Shown one piece after another: positions 34,549 to 43,253 of a DNA stretch of 64,000 bases. The stretch's first letter is position 1. The number at the start of each line of letters is the position of its first letter. The position numbers and the translations under genes were made by a program. Under the pieces are notes generated by a model, which was given only the letters and a program-made list of their open reading frames with translations, had not been told where the DNA came from and did no database searches. The stretch lies in assembly GCA_013036995.1 (NCBI GenBank), contig JAAOXG010000039.1:124001-188000 (forward strand), read 5' to 3'. Source of the DNA: Lacrimispora defluvii (lineage in GTDB: Bacteria; Bacillota; Clostridia; Lachnospirales; Lachnospiraceae).

Positions 34549-35984
34549 TATTCCTCTCCGTATACCTCATTGATTCTGTTTTCATCTACACCAAAGAAGT
34601 AAGTTACTAAAAATCCACCTGCGTAAGCTACCAGCATAGCCAGTATAAAGGACAGCTGCTGACCCGGTTTTACAATGAGAAGCCCGAACAGACCGGAAAC
34701 ACCCTGGGAAACGGTTCCCAGATGAAGAAGTGCTGCCAGCGCTCCTCCGAAGCCGCTGCCGATACAGGCAGTTAAAAATGATCTGCCAAGGGGCAGGGTA
34801 ACTGCGTACATCATTGGTTCTCCGATTCCAAGAATTCCTACTGGTATAGAGTCTCTTATGTACCTTTTTAATTTCTTGTTCTTTGTTTTCACGTAAAGAG
34901 CAATTCCGGCTCCTACCTGGCCGCCGCCTGCCATCATTAAGATCGGGAGCAGATAATTGATGCCGCCTGTGGCACCAGCCGGGTCATTTAACATGGCATG
35001 AATGGGCGTCAGTGCCTGATGCAGTCCAACTGCTACCAGAGGCAGGAAGCCTGCAGAAAGAATATAACCGCCTACAACTCCCATTTTCTCATATGCAAAG
35101 CTTAATACTGCAAAGATCACCTTGGTCAGTCCGGCTCCCAGAGGCTGAATGACTAACAAAGCAACAATTCCGCCGATGATCAGTACCAGAAGAGGACTGA
35201 TAAAGGTATCAATTAAATCAGGCATGTGCTTTCTGATCCGTTTCTCCAGTTCTGCAAAAAACATACCTGCAATTAACGCTGCTAAAAGACCTCCGGAAGC
35301 AGGGTTAAATGGAGCGTTGGTAATTGGCAGAAGAATCTGCTTTTCATTAATGGTTGCAAGAAGAGGCATGCCTGCATTTGCTATGGACATCGCTCCTGCA
35401 ATGGCGCCCAGTGCACCAGAGCCTCCGAACTCTCTTGCTGCATTGTAACCTACAAGAATCGGAAGGTAGGCAAACAAAGCCCAGCCCATGGTTCTGATGC
35501 ATGCGAACCACCAGACTCCTGCCAGTGCTCCGTGTGTAGAAACATTGATAACATTGCAGATACCGTTAATTAAACCTGCTGCGATAATTCCCGGTAGGAG
35601 TGCTACGAAAATATTGGCAATTTTCTTTAAGAATCTCTGGACAGGCTTGTCATATTTTGCCTTTTGCAGTTCTTTGTTTTCTCTTGTAACCGTATTAATA
35701 TCTGTACCATTTTCCCCGTCATCTGCCTGACCTTTGGGAAGTCCTGTAAGCTTATAAAATTCTTCTAACACTTTGTTCACCTTGCCAGGACCAAAGACGA
35801 TCTGAAGGGTATTGCTTTCCACCACGCCAAGGACTCCCTCCACCTTCTTTAACTGCTCTAAGTCCACTTTTGATAAATCTTTCACCCCGATGCGAAGCCT
35901 TGTCATACATGCAGCATTGGATGTAATGTTGGTTTTTCCTCCCAACAGTGATAACAGTTCTTCACTGACTTGCTTGTAATCCAT
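34548..35984 (-). CDS. murP: PTS EIIBC for N-acetylmuramic acid (or MurNAc-GlcNAc)
   Basis: A 478-residue permease of the glucose/sucrose superfamily. Residues about 1-85 form the EIIB domain with phospho-Cys26 in SNAACMTRLRIG; a linker to about residue 110 is followed by a ten-helix EIIC domain with GEPMMYAVTLPLGR near its active loop. It lacks its own EIIA, which must be borrowed from a glucose-type EIIA, as for E. coli MurP. The neighbouring murQ, mupG and murR define the substrate better than the sequence does; with mupG present it may import the disaccharide MurNAc-GlcNAc. Confidence 0.88.
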   Translation of the reverse strand: MDYKQVSEELLSLLGGKTNITSNAACMTRLRIGVKDLSKVDLEQLKKVEGVLGVVESNTLQIVFGPGKVNKVLEEFYKLTGLPKGQADDGENGTDINTVTRENKELQKAKYDKPVQRFLKKIANIFVALLPGIIAAGLINGICNVINVSTHGALAGVWWFACIRTMGWALFAYLPILVGYNAAREFGGSGALGAIAGAMSIANAGMPLLATINEKQILLPITNAPFNPASGGLLAALIAGMFFAELEKRIRKHMPDLIDTFISPLLVLIIGGIVALLVIQPLGAGLTKVIFAVLSFAYEKMGVVGGYILSAGFLPLVAVGLHQALTPIHAMLNDPAGATGGINYLLPILMMAGGGQVGAGIALYVKTKNKKLKRYIRDSIPVGILGIGEPMMYAVTLPLGRSFLTACIGSGFGGALAALLHLGTVSQGVSGLFGLLIVKPGQQLSFILAMLVAYAGGFLVTYFFGVDENRINEVYGEE

Positions 35985-36053
35985 TGTTCTCCTCCTTTAA
36001 TGATAATTTTATAGTTCCGGCTTAGCTGGTAAACCAAAGCCCCCTTTCTTATT

Positions 36054-36947
36054 CTATTTCAAAGCCTGACGAACATTCCCGCCTGCTTTTAACAGCCTTT
36101 CTCTCGCTTCGCTTGCATCACAATCAGACAAAATCATAATCACTGCTGTTTTCACATGACCGTCTGCCTGTTCCAGTACCTCTTTTGCTTCCTCTCTTTC
36201 ACACCCGGTTGCAGTCATCACAATATTTTGTGATCTCACTACAAGCTTTTCATTGCTCTGTCTGACATCCACCATTAAATTCTGATAAACCTTCCCGATT
36301 CCGATCATACTTCCGGTTGATATCATGTTTAAAACCATTTTCTGGGCAGTACCTGCCTTCAGTCTGGTAGAGCCGGTAAGTACTTCCGGCCCGGTGACCG
36401 GTTCAATGGCCAGCATTGCTTCCTTTCCAATGTCAGAATTTCTGTTGCATGAAATGGCTACAGTTTTACAGCCAACAAAACGTGCATACCGGAGTCCATG
36501 AATCACATAAGGCGTTCTGCCGGATGCAGCAAGACCTATTACGATATCTTTTTTTGACAGCCAGATGGATTTTAATTCCTCCTTGCACAGGGTTTCACTG
36601 TCTTCCGCGCCTTCCACTGCTTCTACAAATGCCTTCTCACCTCCTGCAATCAGCCCAACCACCATCTGTGGCGGTACACCGAAGGTAGGAGGACATTCCA
36701 CTGCATCAAGTACTCCCAGGCGGCCTGATGTTCCCGCTCCCACATAGATGATTCTGCCTCCTGATTTCAGGCTTTCCGTCGCCCATTCAATTGCCTGTGC
36801 GATCTGGGGGATTACTTCCCCGATTGCCTTAATAACAGCACCATCCTCCTGGTTCATAATCCGGGCAATTTGAGTGGGAGTCATCTCGTCTAACCCCATA
36901 GTATCGGGATTTCTAGACTCCGTTGTCAGTTTTGATAAATCAATCAT
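36054..36947 (-). CDS. murQ: N-acetylmuramic acid 6-phosphate etherase
   Basis: A 297-residue SIS-domain lyase that splits the lactyl ether of MurNAc-6P to give GlcNAc-6P and lactate. Typical marks are TTESRNPDTMGLDEMT at the N terminus, YVGAGTSGRLGVLDAVECPPTF (positions about 68-89) and the conserved GLIAGGEKAFVEAVEGAEDS. The C-terminal UBA-like helical tail ends GGNVRQALK. Starts three bases after murR; ribosome site GGAGG lies inside the murR end. Length is as expected. Confidence 0.95.
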   Translation of the reverse strand: MIDLSKLTTESRNPDTMGLDEMTPTQIARIMNQEDGAVIKAIGEVIPQIAQAIEWATESLKSGGRIIYVGAGTSGRLGVLDAVECPPTFGVPPQMVVGLIAGGEKAFVEAVEGAEDSETLCKEELKSIWLSKKDIVIGLAASGRTPYVIHGLRYARFVGCKTVAISCNRNSDIGKEAMLAIEPVTGPEVLTGSTRLKAGTAQKMVLNMISTGSMIGIGKVYQNLMVDVRQSNEKLVVRSQNIVMTATGCEREEAKEVLEQADGHVKTAVIMILSDCDASEARERLLKAGGNVRQALK

Positions 36948-36950
36948 CTT

Positions 36951-37799
36951 TTAAGTTCCTCCGTCCTTCTGTATATGGGTTCTGCCAAACTGGTTCATGC
37001 AGAACTCGTAATTCCGATTTACGTAAGCAGTAAACAGCACATCCACCACATTCAGCTGTGAAATTCTGGAAGACATGGCTCCGCTTCTGTGAATGAGCTC
37101 TGTCGCTGCTACAGGCAAAACGTAATCAGCTTCTGCCGCAAGCTTAGACTCTACAGCCCTCGTAATGGCAATTACTTTTGCACCGTTAGCCTTTGCTTCT
37201 TTGGTGCACTGAAGCATCTCTTCTGTCAGACCGGAATAGCTGATGACAATTGCCACATCTCCGGCTCGTAAATTTCTTGCTGTTAAAAACTGGGCATGCC
37301 AGTCATCACATAAATTACAGATCACATCTGCTCTTAAAAGCTTAAGATATAAATCCCTTGCCACCAGAAGTGAGGTGCCAAGTCCAAACAGGGAAACGGT
37401 TCTGCTGGTTTCCAAAAGCTTCACACAGGAAGTGATTGTCTTAGGTTCCAGAAGCTTTCTTGTGGTTTCCAGTGATTCGATGTTTTTCTTTGTTACCTTG
37501 TAAATAATGTCTTCCACCGTGTCCTTCTGGGTAATCTTCTGAAATGCGATATCCCGGCTTTCCCGAAATAAAGCCACCTCGTAGGCAAGAGTACTCTGAA
37601 AGTCCTTATAACCTTTGCAGCCCAGCTTTTTACACAGCCGGACTATGGTTGCAGGGGAGGTATAGGTTTCTTTTGCAATCTCCTTAATGGTCTTCCTTAA
37701 CACAGATTCCGGATTTCTCTGAAGCCGGCTTATCAGCTGTTTTTCGGCATCTCCGGCATTTTGAACATAGTCATCAATTCTTACAAGCAAACCTTTCAT
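36951..37799 (-). CDS. murR: RpiR-family regulator of the MurNAc operon
   Basis: A 282-residue regulator. The N-terminal HTH_6 domain (about 1-77) has KEIAKETYTSPATIVRLCKKLG; the C-terminal SIS domain (about 125-260) binds a phosphosugar (FGLGTSLLVARDLYLKL; VISYSGLTEEMLQ). MurR-type proteins repress murQP and are released by MurNAc-6P. It is the first gene of the operon, so it controls its own transcription; an inverted repeat lies at its promoter. AAAGGA precedes the ATG. Confidence 0.9.
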   Translation of the reverse strand: MKGLLVRIDDYVQNAGDAEKQLISRLQRNPESVLRKTIKEIAKETYTSPATIVRLCKKLGCKGYKDFQSTLAYEVALFRESRDIAFQKITQKDTVEDIIYKVTKKNIESLETTRKLLEPKTITSCVKLLETSRTVSLFGLGTSLLVARDLYLKLLRADVICNLCDDWHAQFLTARNLRAGDVAIVISYSGLTEEMLQCTKEAKANGAKVIAITRAVESKLAAEADYVLPVAATELIHRSGAMSSRISQLNVVDVLFTAYVNRNYEFCMNQFGRTHIQKDGGT

Positions 37800-37877
37800 T
37801 CTCTGTTCCTTTCTAAAAAACCTGAAGGGATTCCATGCGCTTTGCAGTTGTATTGAATCTCATTCTAGCGGGTTTGT

Positions 37878-37913
37878 ATTATAGTTTCAATATGAGGTGA
37901 AAACTATGAAACT
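37878..37913 (-). promoter_or_regulatory. Promoter with inverted repeat upstream of murR
   Basis: A -10 TATAAT (37883-37878, minus strand) is overlapped by an inverted repeat with arms AGTTTCA (37913-37907) and TTGAAACT (37890-37883). The -35 is weak. The repeat is a likely MurR operator. Confidence 0.55.
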
Positions 37914-37973
37914 TATTTTCATTATATGATACTTTCAAAGGGATTAACAGAAAGGTTTTTTCTTAAGACAAGC

Positions 37974-38018
37974 AAAAAAATCCGGTTCCATTTCAGTGCC
38001 CTGAAAATGAAACCGGAA
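37974..38018 (-). terminator. Terminator after the rhodanese gene
   Basis: TCCGGTTTCATTTTCAG pairs with CTGAAATGGAACCGGA on the minus strand, followed by seven T. Confidence 0.85.
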
Positions 38019-38029
38019 GCTGATATTTT

Positions 38030-38350
38030 TTATTTTCTCTTTGTACCAACGTAAGAGCCCATTCCACCCGCCACATTTATTACATCAAAGCCCTTTTTCA
38101 AAAGAGAAGTGCAGGTACGTTTGCTTCTTGCACCGGACTGACACATAATATAGTAGGTTTTGTCCTTTATTAAATATTTTTCCGGGTTATTGATTAAGCT
38201 GCCCATGGGGATGTTTTTTGCTGTTCTCATGGTTCCGCTTTTAAATTCAAATGGTTCCCGAATATCAATTAACTCAATACTTCCAATAAGCGGGTCCAAA
38301 TCATTGACATGAATTACTTTTCCTGTACTTTTTTTTAAAAATTCAAACAT
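38030..38350 (-). CDS. Rhodanese-like sulfurtransferase
   Basis: A 106-residue single-domain rhodanese. The domain begins LIDIREPFEFKSGTMRTAKNIP and has the active-site loop Cys in YYIMCQSGARSKR, which forms a persulfide. It likely moves sulfane sulfur to or from the TusA-type carrier encoded upstream. It follows the thioredoxin-reductase-like gene by 170 bases, with a terminator-like hairpin between, so it may be partly independent. GGAG precedes the ATG. Confidence 0.9.
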   Translation of the reverse strand: MFEFLKKSTGKVIHVNDLDPLIGSIELIDIREPFEFKSGTMRTAKNIPMGSLINNPEKYLIKDKTYYIMCQSGARSKRTCTSLLKKGFDVINVAGGMGSYVGTKRK

Positions 38351-38454
38351 ATTATTATCTCCTCTAGTAGTTCCAGATATTTATGAAGCTTATTTTTATT
38401 ATAAAACCTATTTTATTATTATCCGTGACTAACTCACATATACCGTCAGATGAA

Positions 38455-38500
38455 ACAGAAAATCCCCGGACAGGAACCAGATGGCACCTGACCAGGGATC
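38455..38500 (-). terminator. Intrinsic (possibly leaky) terminator between the oxidoreductase and rhodanese genes
   Basis: On the minus strand GATCCCTGGTCAGG pairs imperfectly with CCTGTCCGGGGAT, followed by TTTTC. It would attenuate rhodanese expression. Confidence 0.5.
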
Positions 38501-38520
38501 ATTCTTATTCATTTATTAAC

Positions 38521-39741
38521 CTATTTACAAATACTCTCAATCAGTTCCTTTGTAATTTTGCTGTCGATCTTCTCCTGTATCTTACAGTCCTTAATCCAGA
38601 CTGCGCAGGGACCATTTGAAACACCAAGGCGTTTTGCAAGTCCGTCCGATTTATAGATGTCAATACAGGATACCCGTATATTTTTGTGCCCCTGTTCAAA
38701 TTCTTTGAATACAGATAAAAGTTCTCTGGAATCTGCATCAACTGCATTATAGATATAGACCAGGGAAGGCTTTCCTTCATTCATAATCTGCTGCTCATAT
38801 ATCTCACACTCAGAAAGATATTTTTCAGCTCCATAGCCTGCTACCGCTCCGTCTCCCACTGCAGTTGCAACCTGCTTTAAGAATTTATCACGTACATCAC
38901 CTACTGCATAAACTCCTGGTACATTGGTTTCCATACGCTCATTGGTAATTAAATAACCACCCCGGTTCATGTCCAGCATTCCCTTAAATATTTCGGTATT
39001 AGGCAGATAGCCGATAAATAAAAAGCAGCTGTCAACGGTAACCGGAATCTTTTCTTCCGTCTTTACATTTTTTAAAACAACCGTGCCAAGTCTTTCATCT
39101 CCCTCAAAGCTGTCCACAACCGTATTCCACATAAATTCCATTTTGGGATTGGCAAGTGCCTGAGCCTTTGCAATTTCATTGCAGTCCATCTTTCCGTTCT
39201 CATGCATGACGGAAACAATGACTTTATCCGCAAATTTGGTTAAGAACATTCCCTCTTCAATGGCTGCATCGCCGCTGCCGATTACCATAACGGTTTTTCC
39301 GGTGTTGGCTGCTGCGTCGCAGGTAGCACAGAAAGAGATTCCTTTATCATAAAGATACAGTTCCTCATTCTTTGCACCGGTCAGACGGGGCTTTCCACCG
39401 CTTGCAATGATCACTGCCTTTGCCTCAAAAATATTGCGGAAGGTTTCCACTTTTTTTATATATCCCTCAAGAGATACGCTTCTTACATCGGTTAATTTAA
39501 AGTCCACTCCGAATTTTTTAGCCTGCTTATGAAACAGATCCATCAGTCCAAGACCGGTGGCTCCTTCCGGAAAACCAGGATAGTTTTCAATCTCATTGGT
39601 ATAGGTTGCCAGTCCTCCCACCAGAGTTTTTTCAATAATCAGTGTCTTTAATTTTGCCCTGCCGCAATAGATACCGGCAGTTAAACCGGCAGCACCGCCG
39701 CCAATGATGACTACATCATACTGTAATGTCTTCTTTTCCAT
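38521..39741 (-). CDS. Thioredoxin reductase-like flavoprotein fused to a thioredoxin-fold domain lacking CxxC
   Basis: A 406-residue protein. Residues about 1-310 are a thioredoxin-reductase-type flavoprotein: FAD motif GGGAAGLTAGIYCGRA, redox pair SFCATCDA, NAD(P)-binding GSGDAAIEEG and C-terminal FAD motif YAVGDVRDKF. Residues about 320-406 form a thioredoxin fold (SLVYIYNAVDADSRELL; VSNGPCAVWIKD) in which the usual CxxC position reads NAVDADS, so it is not a dithiol thioredoxin, although a cis-Pro-side Cys (GPCAVW) remains. It sits in a sulfur-transport operon and probably reduces persulfides or thiosulfate-derived sulfur (inference). AGAAAGGA precedes the ATG. Confidence 0.85.
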   Translation of the reverse strand: MEKKTLQYDVVIIGGGAAGLTAGIYCGRAKLKTLIIEKTLVGGLATYTNEIENYPGFPEGATGLGLMDLFHKQAKKFGVDFKLTDVRSVSLEGYIKKVETFRNIFEAKAVIIASGGKPRLTGAKNEELYLYDKGISFCATCDAAANTGKTVMVIGSGDAAIEEGMFLTKFADKVIVSVMHENGKMDCNEIAKAQALANPKMEFMWNTVVDSFEGDERLGTVVLKNVKTEEKIPVTVDSCFLFIGYLPNTEIFKGMLDMNRGGYLITNERMETNVPGVYAVGDVRDKFLKQVATAVGDGAVAGYGAEKYLSECEIYEQQIMNEGKPSLVYIYNAVDADSRELLSVFKEFEQGHKNIRVSCIDIYKSDGLAKRLGVSNGPCAVWIKDCKIQEKIDSKITKELIESICK

Positions 39742-39795
39742 GGTAATAAATCCTTTCTAAAGGATTGGAGCAATCATTTCTGATTGCTCCATCCA

Positions 39796-40353
39796 TTACA
39801 TAAAATATTTTGCCAGTAATTTGCTTCCGATGAATGCTCCCACCAGAAGGAACGCTCCAAATACCCAGCCGGATAAGGAGAAGGATGCAATTGCGGTAAA
39901 CAATGCTCCGATATTACAGCCGTTTGCAAGCCTTGCTCCGTATCCCATAAGCAGACCGCCCAGGATAGCTGCCACTACCTGACGCAGGGTTTTTATCTTC
40001 TTTATTTTAAACTGTGATGCAAATAAGGTCGCCGCCAATGCTCCGAAGATGATGCCAAGATTACGGATGGAACCGCCGTCTGCCAGAAAGCTGGTATGAA
40101 GCTCCTGCTGCATCTTTTCTGATGCATAATAGGCCCAGCTGCCTGCATCTCCGCCCAGCGCGTTATAAACCCAGGTTCCCCAGACAGCAAATGTACTTGT
40201 TACTCCCCAGCCTTTTCCAAATACTGTGAAATGAGCAATCTGGAAAACGGAAAGTAAAACAGCTCCCGCCACATAGGTTAAAGGTTCCTTTAACAGTTTT
40301 TTGTAAATCGGATGATCACCCAGTTTAATAAAAAACTCTTTCAATTCATTCAC
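39796..40353 (-). CDS. YeeE/YedE-family membrane protein, C-terminal-type half
   Basis: A 185-residue protein with about five membrane segments and the family Cys motif GYGARLANGCNIGALFTAIA. YeeE/YedE proteins bring thiosulfate or another sulfur/selenium species into the cell and are usually one protein of about 350-400 residues; here the second half is a separate gene and the first half is at 40627-41319, with a TusA-type gene between them. The halves presumably assemble together. Confidence 0.85.
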   Translation of the reverse strand: MNELKEFFIKLGDHPIYKKLLKEPLTYVAGAVLLSVFQIAHFTVFGKGWGVTSTFAVWGTWVYNALGGDAGSWAYYASEKMQQELHTSFLADGGSIRNLGIIFGALAATLFASQFKIKKIKTLRQVVAAILGGLLMGYGARLANGCNIGALFTAIASFSLSGWVFGAFLLVGAFIGSKLLAKYFM

Positions 40354-40371
40354 CTACTTTCAAAGCGGTTA

Positions 40372-40599
40372 TTATTTTGCTTTCTCAATCACGATTTCCC
40401 ATTCACCGTCATCTACTTCTTCAATTTCAACATTGTGTCCCTGTTTTCTTGCCCATTCAGGTACGTTCTTCATTGCACAGCTATGGTCGATGGAAACAAC
40501 AAGCACATCTCCTACAGATAACTCACTCATCTTTTTCTCTGTTTTCATTAACGGTACAGGACAAGCCTCGCCTAAACAATCCAGTGTAAATTCAGCCAT
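40372..40599 (-). CDS. TusA-type sulfur carrier protein
   Basis: A 75-residue protein with the TusA/SirA fold. The CPxP motif is in LDCLGEACPVPLMK, with Cys13 as the persulfide site and an extra Cys8 ahead of it. A further Cys occurs in DHSCAMKNV. Genes of this type next to YeeE/YedE pass imported sulfur (or selenium) to the cytoplasm. Ribosome site GGAG; the gap to the next gene is 18 bases. Confidence 0.9.
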   Translation of the reverse strand: MAEFTLDCLGEACPVPLMKTEKKMSELSVGDVLVVSIDHSCAMKNVPEWARKQGHNVEIEEVDDGEWEIVIEKAK

Positions 40600-40626
40600 T
40601 TTTTTATCTCCTTCAAATAATAAAAT

Positions 40627-41319
40627 TTATTCAATACTTCCCATTTTCTTCTGCTGCCATTTCACAGCAGCTATGTAGAGCAATACAATTATCAGGCCCT
40701 GAACCACAATTGCCCCAAACCAGCCAAACACGTCAGGTAAAAATATCTTTGGAGCATTGGTATTTAATTTGCCCCAGAATCCCATGTCATGGGCACCCCA
40801 GACGGAACCTGCGATAAAAAATACCAGTGACAGCATCTGCATAAGGAAGCCCTCTCCTACACGCATTAATGTTCCGGAAGCACAACCTCCTGCAATTACC
40901 ATACCGATTCCAAACAAAACGGCTCCGATCATTAACGGCAGCCCGATGGGGGATACCCCCGCCATGTTTAAATTGGTATCTCCGCCGCCCATGGCGCTGG
41001 CATACTTAATTGCCACAAATCCCACACTGGATACAGCTGCTGCCACTAAAACAGCTCTCGTTACTGATGTGCTCCCTGTTATGCAGGGATCACGGAATGC
41101 TGCTGTAAAACAGAATCTGGAACGCTGCAGAATATAGCCAAATGCGATACCAAATATCCAGTAAACCGGAAGCTTACTGCTCCCCTGCCCCAAATAGAAT
41201 CCAAAAGCGATAATCAGTGCAGTAAGCAACAGAGCAAATGGAATCTGACTCTTTTTGGGCTTTCTTGGCTTACGCACTCTTTGTGTACCTGTTTCGGTAC
41301 TTGAATTAGTCTCTGACAC
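40627..41319 (-). CDS. YeeE/YedE-family membrane protein, N-terminal-type half
   Basis: A 230-residue protein with about six membrane segments and two family motifs: YILQRSRFCFTAAFRD and MVIAGGCASGTLMRVGEG, each with a Cys thought to relay thiosulfate sulfur in YeeE. A 35-residue basic cytoplasmic N terminus (RKPRKPKKSQ) precedes the first helix. The GTG start at 41319 is preceded by GGGAGG at a normal distance. First gene of the operon regulated by the divergent LysR gene. A selenium-linked role (YedE/YedF type) is an alternative. Confidence 0.85.
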   Translation of the reverse strand: MSETNSSTETGTQRVRKPRKPKKSQIPFALLLTALIIAFGFYLGQGSSKLPVYWIFGIAFGYILQRSRFCFTAAFRDPCITGSTSVTRAVLVAAAVSSVGFVAIKYASAMGGGDTNLNMAGVSPIGLPLMIGAVLFGIGMVIAGGCASGTLMRVGEGFLMQMLSLVFFIAGSVWGAHDMGFWGKLNTNAPKIFLPDVFGWFGAIVVQGLIIVLLYIAAVKWQQKKMGSIE

Positions 41320-41369
41320 TTGAATCCTCCCTTCTACATTGATAATTATATAACGAACTTTACTGTTAA

Positions 41370-41435
41370 ATTATATCATAATAAATGGAAAGCTGTTAAT
41401 CAAGATTTTTATATGGTATAAGATATCCTTATACC
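41370..41435. promoter_or_regulatory. Promoter of the sulfur operon and LysR-type palindrome
   Basis: Minus-strand TTAACA (41399-41394), 18 bases, TATAAT (41375-41370). Just upstream, arms GGTATAA (41415-41421) and TTATACC (41429-41435) form a perfect palindrome with a seven-base centre, a T-N11-A-type site in the position of a LysR activator box. A plus-strand TATAAT for the LysR gene is at 41476-41481. Confidence 0.65.
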
Positions 41436-41539
41436 CAAACAAATCTTGCCACTAGTCATAATGCAGTATATTTGTTATAATTGGCCAAGGGGAAACGCAA
41501 TGATTATAACAGTTGACAGTTTTAAGAAGGGGGATTCTT

Positions 41540-42439
41540 ATGAACGTTCTAAATCTGAAGATGTTTATTAAAATAGTGGAAACAGGAAGCATCTCAAAGG
41601 CTGCAGAATTAATGAACATCAGCCAGTCAGCACTAAGCCAGCAGCTTCGGGCTATGGAGTTGGAAATTGGTACCCGGCTTTTTGAGCGCAATTATAACGG
41701 GGTTGTTCCTACAGATACAGGTAAAATCGTATCCCATTATGCCACGGAAATTACATCTTCTTATGACCGAATGTTTCTTGATATCTCCAACTCTCAAAAC
41801 CAGAATAAAACCATACATATTATGGCCAACCCCTGTGTCTATTCCTATGCCCTGCCCTGTACCCTTTATCATGTAAAGAACAATTATCCCCAATATACCC
41901 TTCAGATTGAGGTCATGTCCAGCCAGAACATTGAAGAAAAAATAACAAAAGGCCAGGCAGATATGGGGATTATCATCGGCAAGCCAAAGGATAAAAATCT
42001 TTCCTCCAAAAAGGTATTTACCGACCGGTTCTGTCTGGTTGCCGGAGAAAAGATGGAAGTTGCGGACCAGCTGTCCTCTGAGGAACTTTATCATTATCCT
42101 CTGCTGATGCTTGTAAAGAATCAGAAAACCAGGCAGCTCATGGATAAATCCCTGGTTAAAAACGGAATTCAGATTGGAAGGCTTCATATTCCCTACACAC
42201 TGGAATCCACGGAATCCATTAAGCTGTCCGCAATTAACGGCTTCGGTCTGGCATTTCTGCCCTATATGGCAATAAAAAAAGAGCTTTACCATAAGCAGCT
42301 TCGCATCATTGAATGTCCCGGACTGGAGTTTGAAAATGATTACTACTCCATCAAACGTTCTGGTGATGTTCCTGCTTCTCCTGAATCGGCAAAGCTCATA
42401 AAATATATTGAAAAAATATTAAAGGATACAATCTGCTAA
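41540..42439 (+). CDS. LysR-family regulator of the sulfur operon
   Basis: About 299 residues: winged helix (about 1-62, SKAAELMNISQSALSQQLRAMELEIG) and a full-length effector domain. The ATG after AAGGGGG is chosen over an in-frame start nine codons earlier. It diverges from the YeeE/TusA operon, with a LysR-type palindrome next to that operon's promoter, so it is likely its activator, perhaps with a reduced-sulfur metabolite as effector (CysB-like logic, inference). Confidence 0.87.
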   Translation: MNVLNLKMFIKIVETGSISKAAELMNISQSALSQQLRAMELEIGTRLFERNYNGVVPTDTGKIVSHYATEITSSYDRMFLDISNSQNQNKTIHIMANPCVYSYALPCTLYHVKNNYPQYTLQIEVMSSQNIEEKITKGQADMGIIIGKPKDKNLSSKKVFTDRFCLVAGEKMEVADQLSSEELYHYPLLMLVKNQKTRQLMDKSLVKNGIQIGRLHIPYTLESTESIKLSAINGFGLAFLPYMAIKKELYHKQLRIIECPGLEFENDYYSIKRSGDVPASPESAKLIKYIEKILKDTIC

Positions 42440-42527
42440 TACTCTCGTTAATGAACTAATATAAAAAGCCTATTGTATATTTCATTAAAGCGGGTGTAAA
42501 ATGATGTAAGCTAAAAGCACTATAAGG

Positions 42528-42779
42528 GTGGTGCAGCCAATTTCGTTTTTTTCATTTTGTTATTATTTGTCAGAAAGCATTATACCTGTAATAATCTTTC
42601 ATTCTATCTGGAATATGTGGAATACAGCTATCTTAGGTGACATATACACTGGAAAACAGGGGATTGTTCGTGGCAATATACTCACCATTAATGGTGAAGG
42701 GGTTATGGGATTAATCATAGCTGCAATTGCATTATTTTATTTTTGGAATAAATTTGATAACCATAAAGTATCCGATTGA
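42528..42779 (+). pseudogene. C-terminal remnant of a CPBP intramembrane protease
   Basis: An 83-codon frame whose middle reads SESIIPVIIFHSIWNMWN, the third conserved motif (His plus Asn) of CPBP/Abi proteases; it is followed by a last transmembrane segment (GLIIAAIALFYFWNKF). The first two motifs (EExxxR and FxxxH) are missing, and no upstream frame supplies them. Presumably left over from a deletion. Confidence 0.65.
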
Positions 42780-42808
42780 CAATAACAATTTAAAGAATAG
42801 CCCGGGCA

Positions 42809-43030
42809 CTATCTGCCAGCTGTTATGGTAATCTCCCATACGCCATTCATTACCTCATCCAACTGGTAACTTAATTTATTGGCTTTGCAAAAGGATTCCA
42901 GATTGGAAATGGTGCAGCTGTGATCTGTAACCAGCAGATAGTCTTCGCCTTTCTGTATGGAATCCATAACTGCCTGCAGTTTCATTACTGGTACCGGGCA
43001 GATCTCGCCCAGACAGTCTATTTTTTTCAT
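42809..43030 (-). CDS. TusA-type sulfur carrier protein (second copy)
   Basis: A 73-residue TusA/SirA-fold protein starting MKKIDCLGEICPVPVMK; Cys6 and the CPxP Cys11 mirror the first copy at 40372-40599, and it shares the TDHSCTISN region (DHSCAMKN there) and the ending GVWEITI, so the two are paralogues. It overlaps the preceding 67-residue gene by ATGA. GGAAAAAG precedes the ATG. No transporter belongs to this operon. Confidence 0.88.
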   Translation of the reverse strand: MKKIDCLGEICPVPVMKLQAVMDSIQKGEDYLLVTDHSCTISNLESFCKANKLSYQLDEVMNGVWEITITAGR

Positions 43031-43230
43031 ACTTTTTCCTTTCCTTTTCTGATTCCGAAACCCATGGGGCAGACAGTTCTGCATCGGTTACATTCCACTG
43101 TTTCAAAACCCCGCTTTGTCTTGCCATAGCTAAGGCCGAAAGCCGTCCGGTGCCTGATCAAACCCTTTTGCACTTGCAAATCCGCATACATCTGAAGCCG
43201 AAGTACCGCACTTCGAATCTTCTCCTTCAT
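43027..43230 (-). CDS. Cys-rich small uncharacterized protein coupled to TusA
   Basis: A 67-residue basic protein ending in a Cys cluster, ETVECNRCRTVCPMGFG (C-x2-C-x3-CP), that looks like a metal or persulfide-binding site rather than a full ferredoxin. The N-terminal 45 residues are helical and basic. GAGGAGG lies before the ATG and the stop overlaps the ATG of the TusA gene, so it is translated with it. I do not recognise the family. A role in handing sulfur to or from the partner TusA is inference. Confidence 0.7.
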   Translation of the reverse strand: MKEKIRSAVLRLQMYADLQVQKGLIRHRTAFGLSYGKTKRGFETVECNRCRTVCPMGFGIRKGKEKV

Positions 43231-43253
43231 CTCAAAACCTCCTCAGTTTAACC

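Noticed and set aside
41633-42292. 219-codon minus-strand frame opposite the LysR gene
   Set aside because: Long, but fully antisense to a well-supported LysR gene, without domain signal or ribosome site.
40372-43030. Selenocysteine (in-frame TGA) in the TusA-type or Cys-rich proteins
   Set aside because: Both CPxP sites are encoded by Cys codons and the stops end the proteins at normal length; no SECIS-like hairpin was evident.
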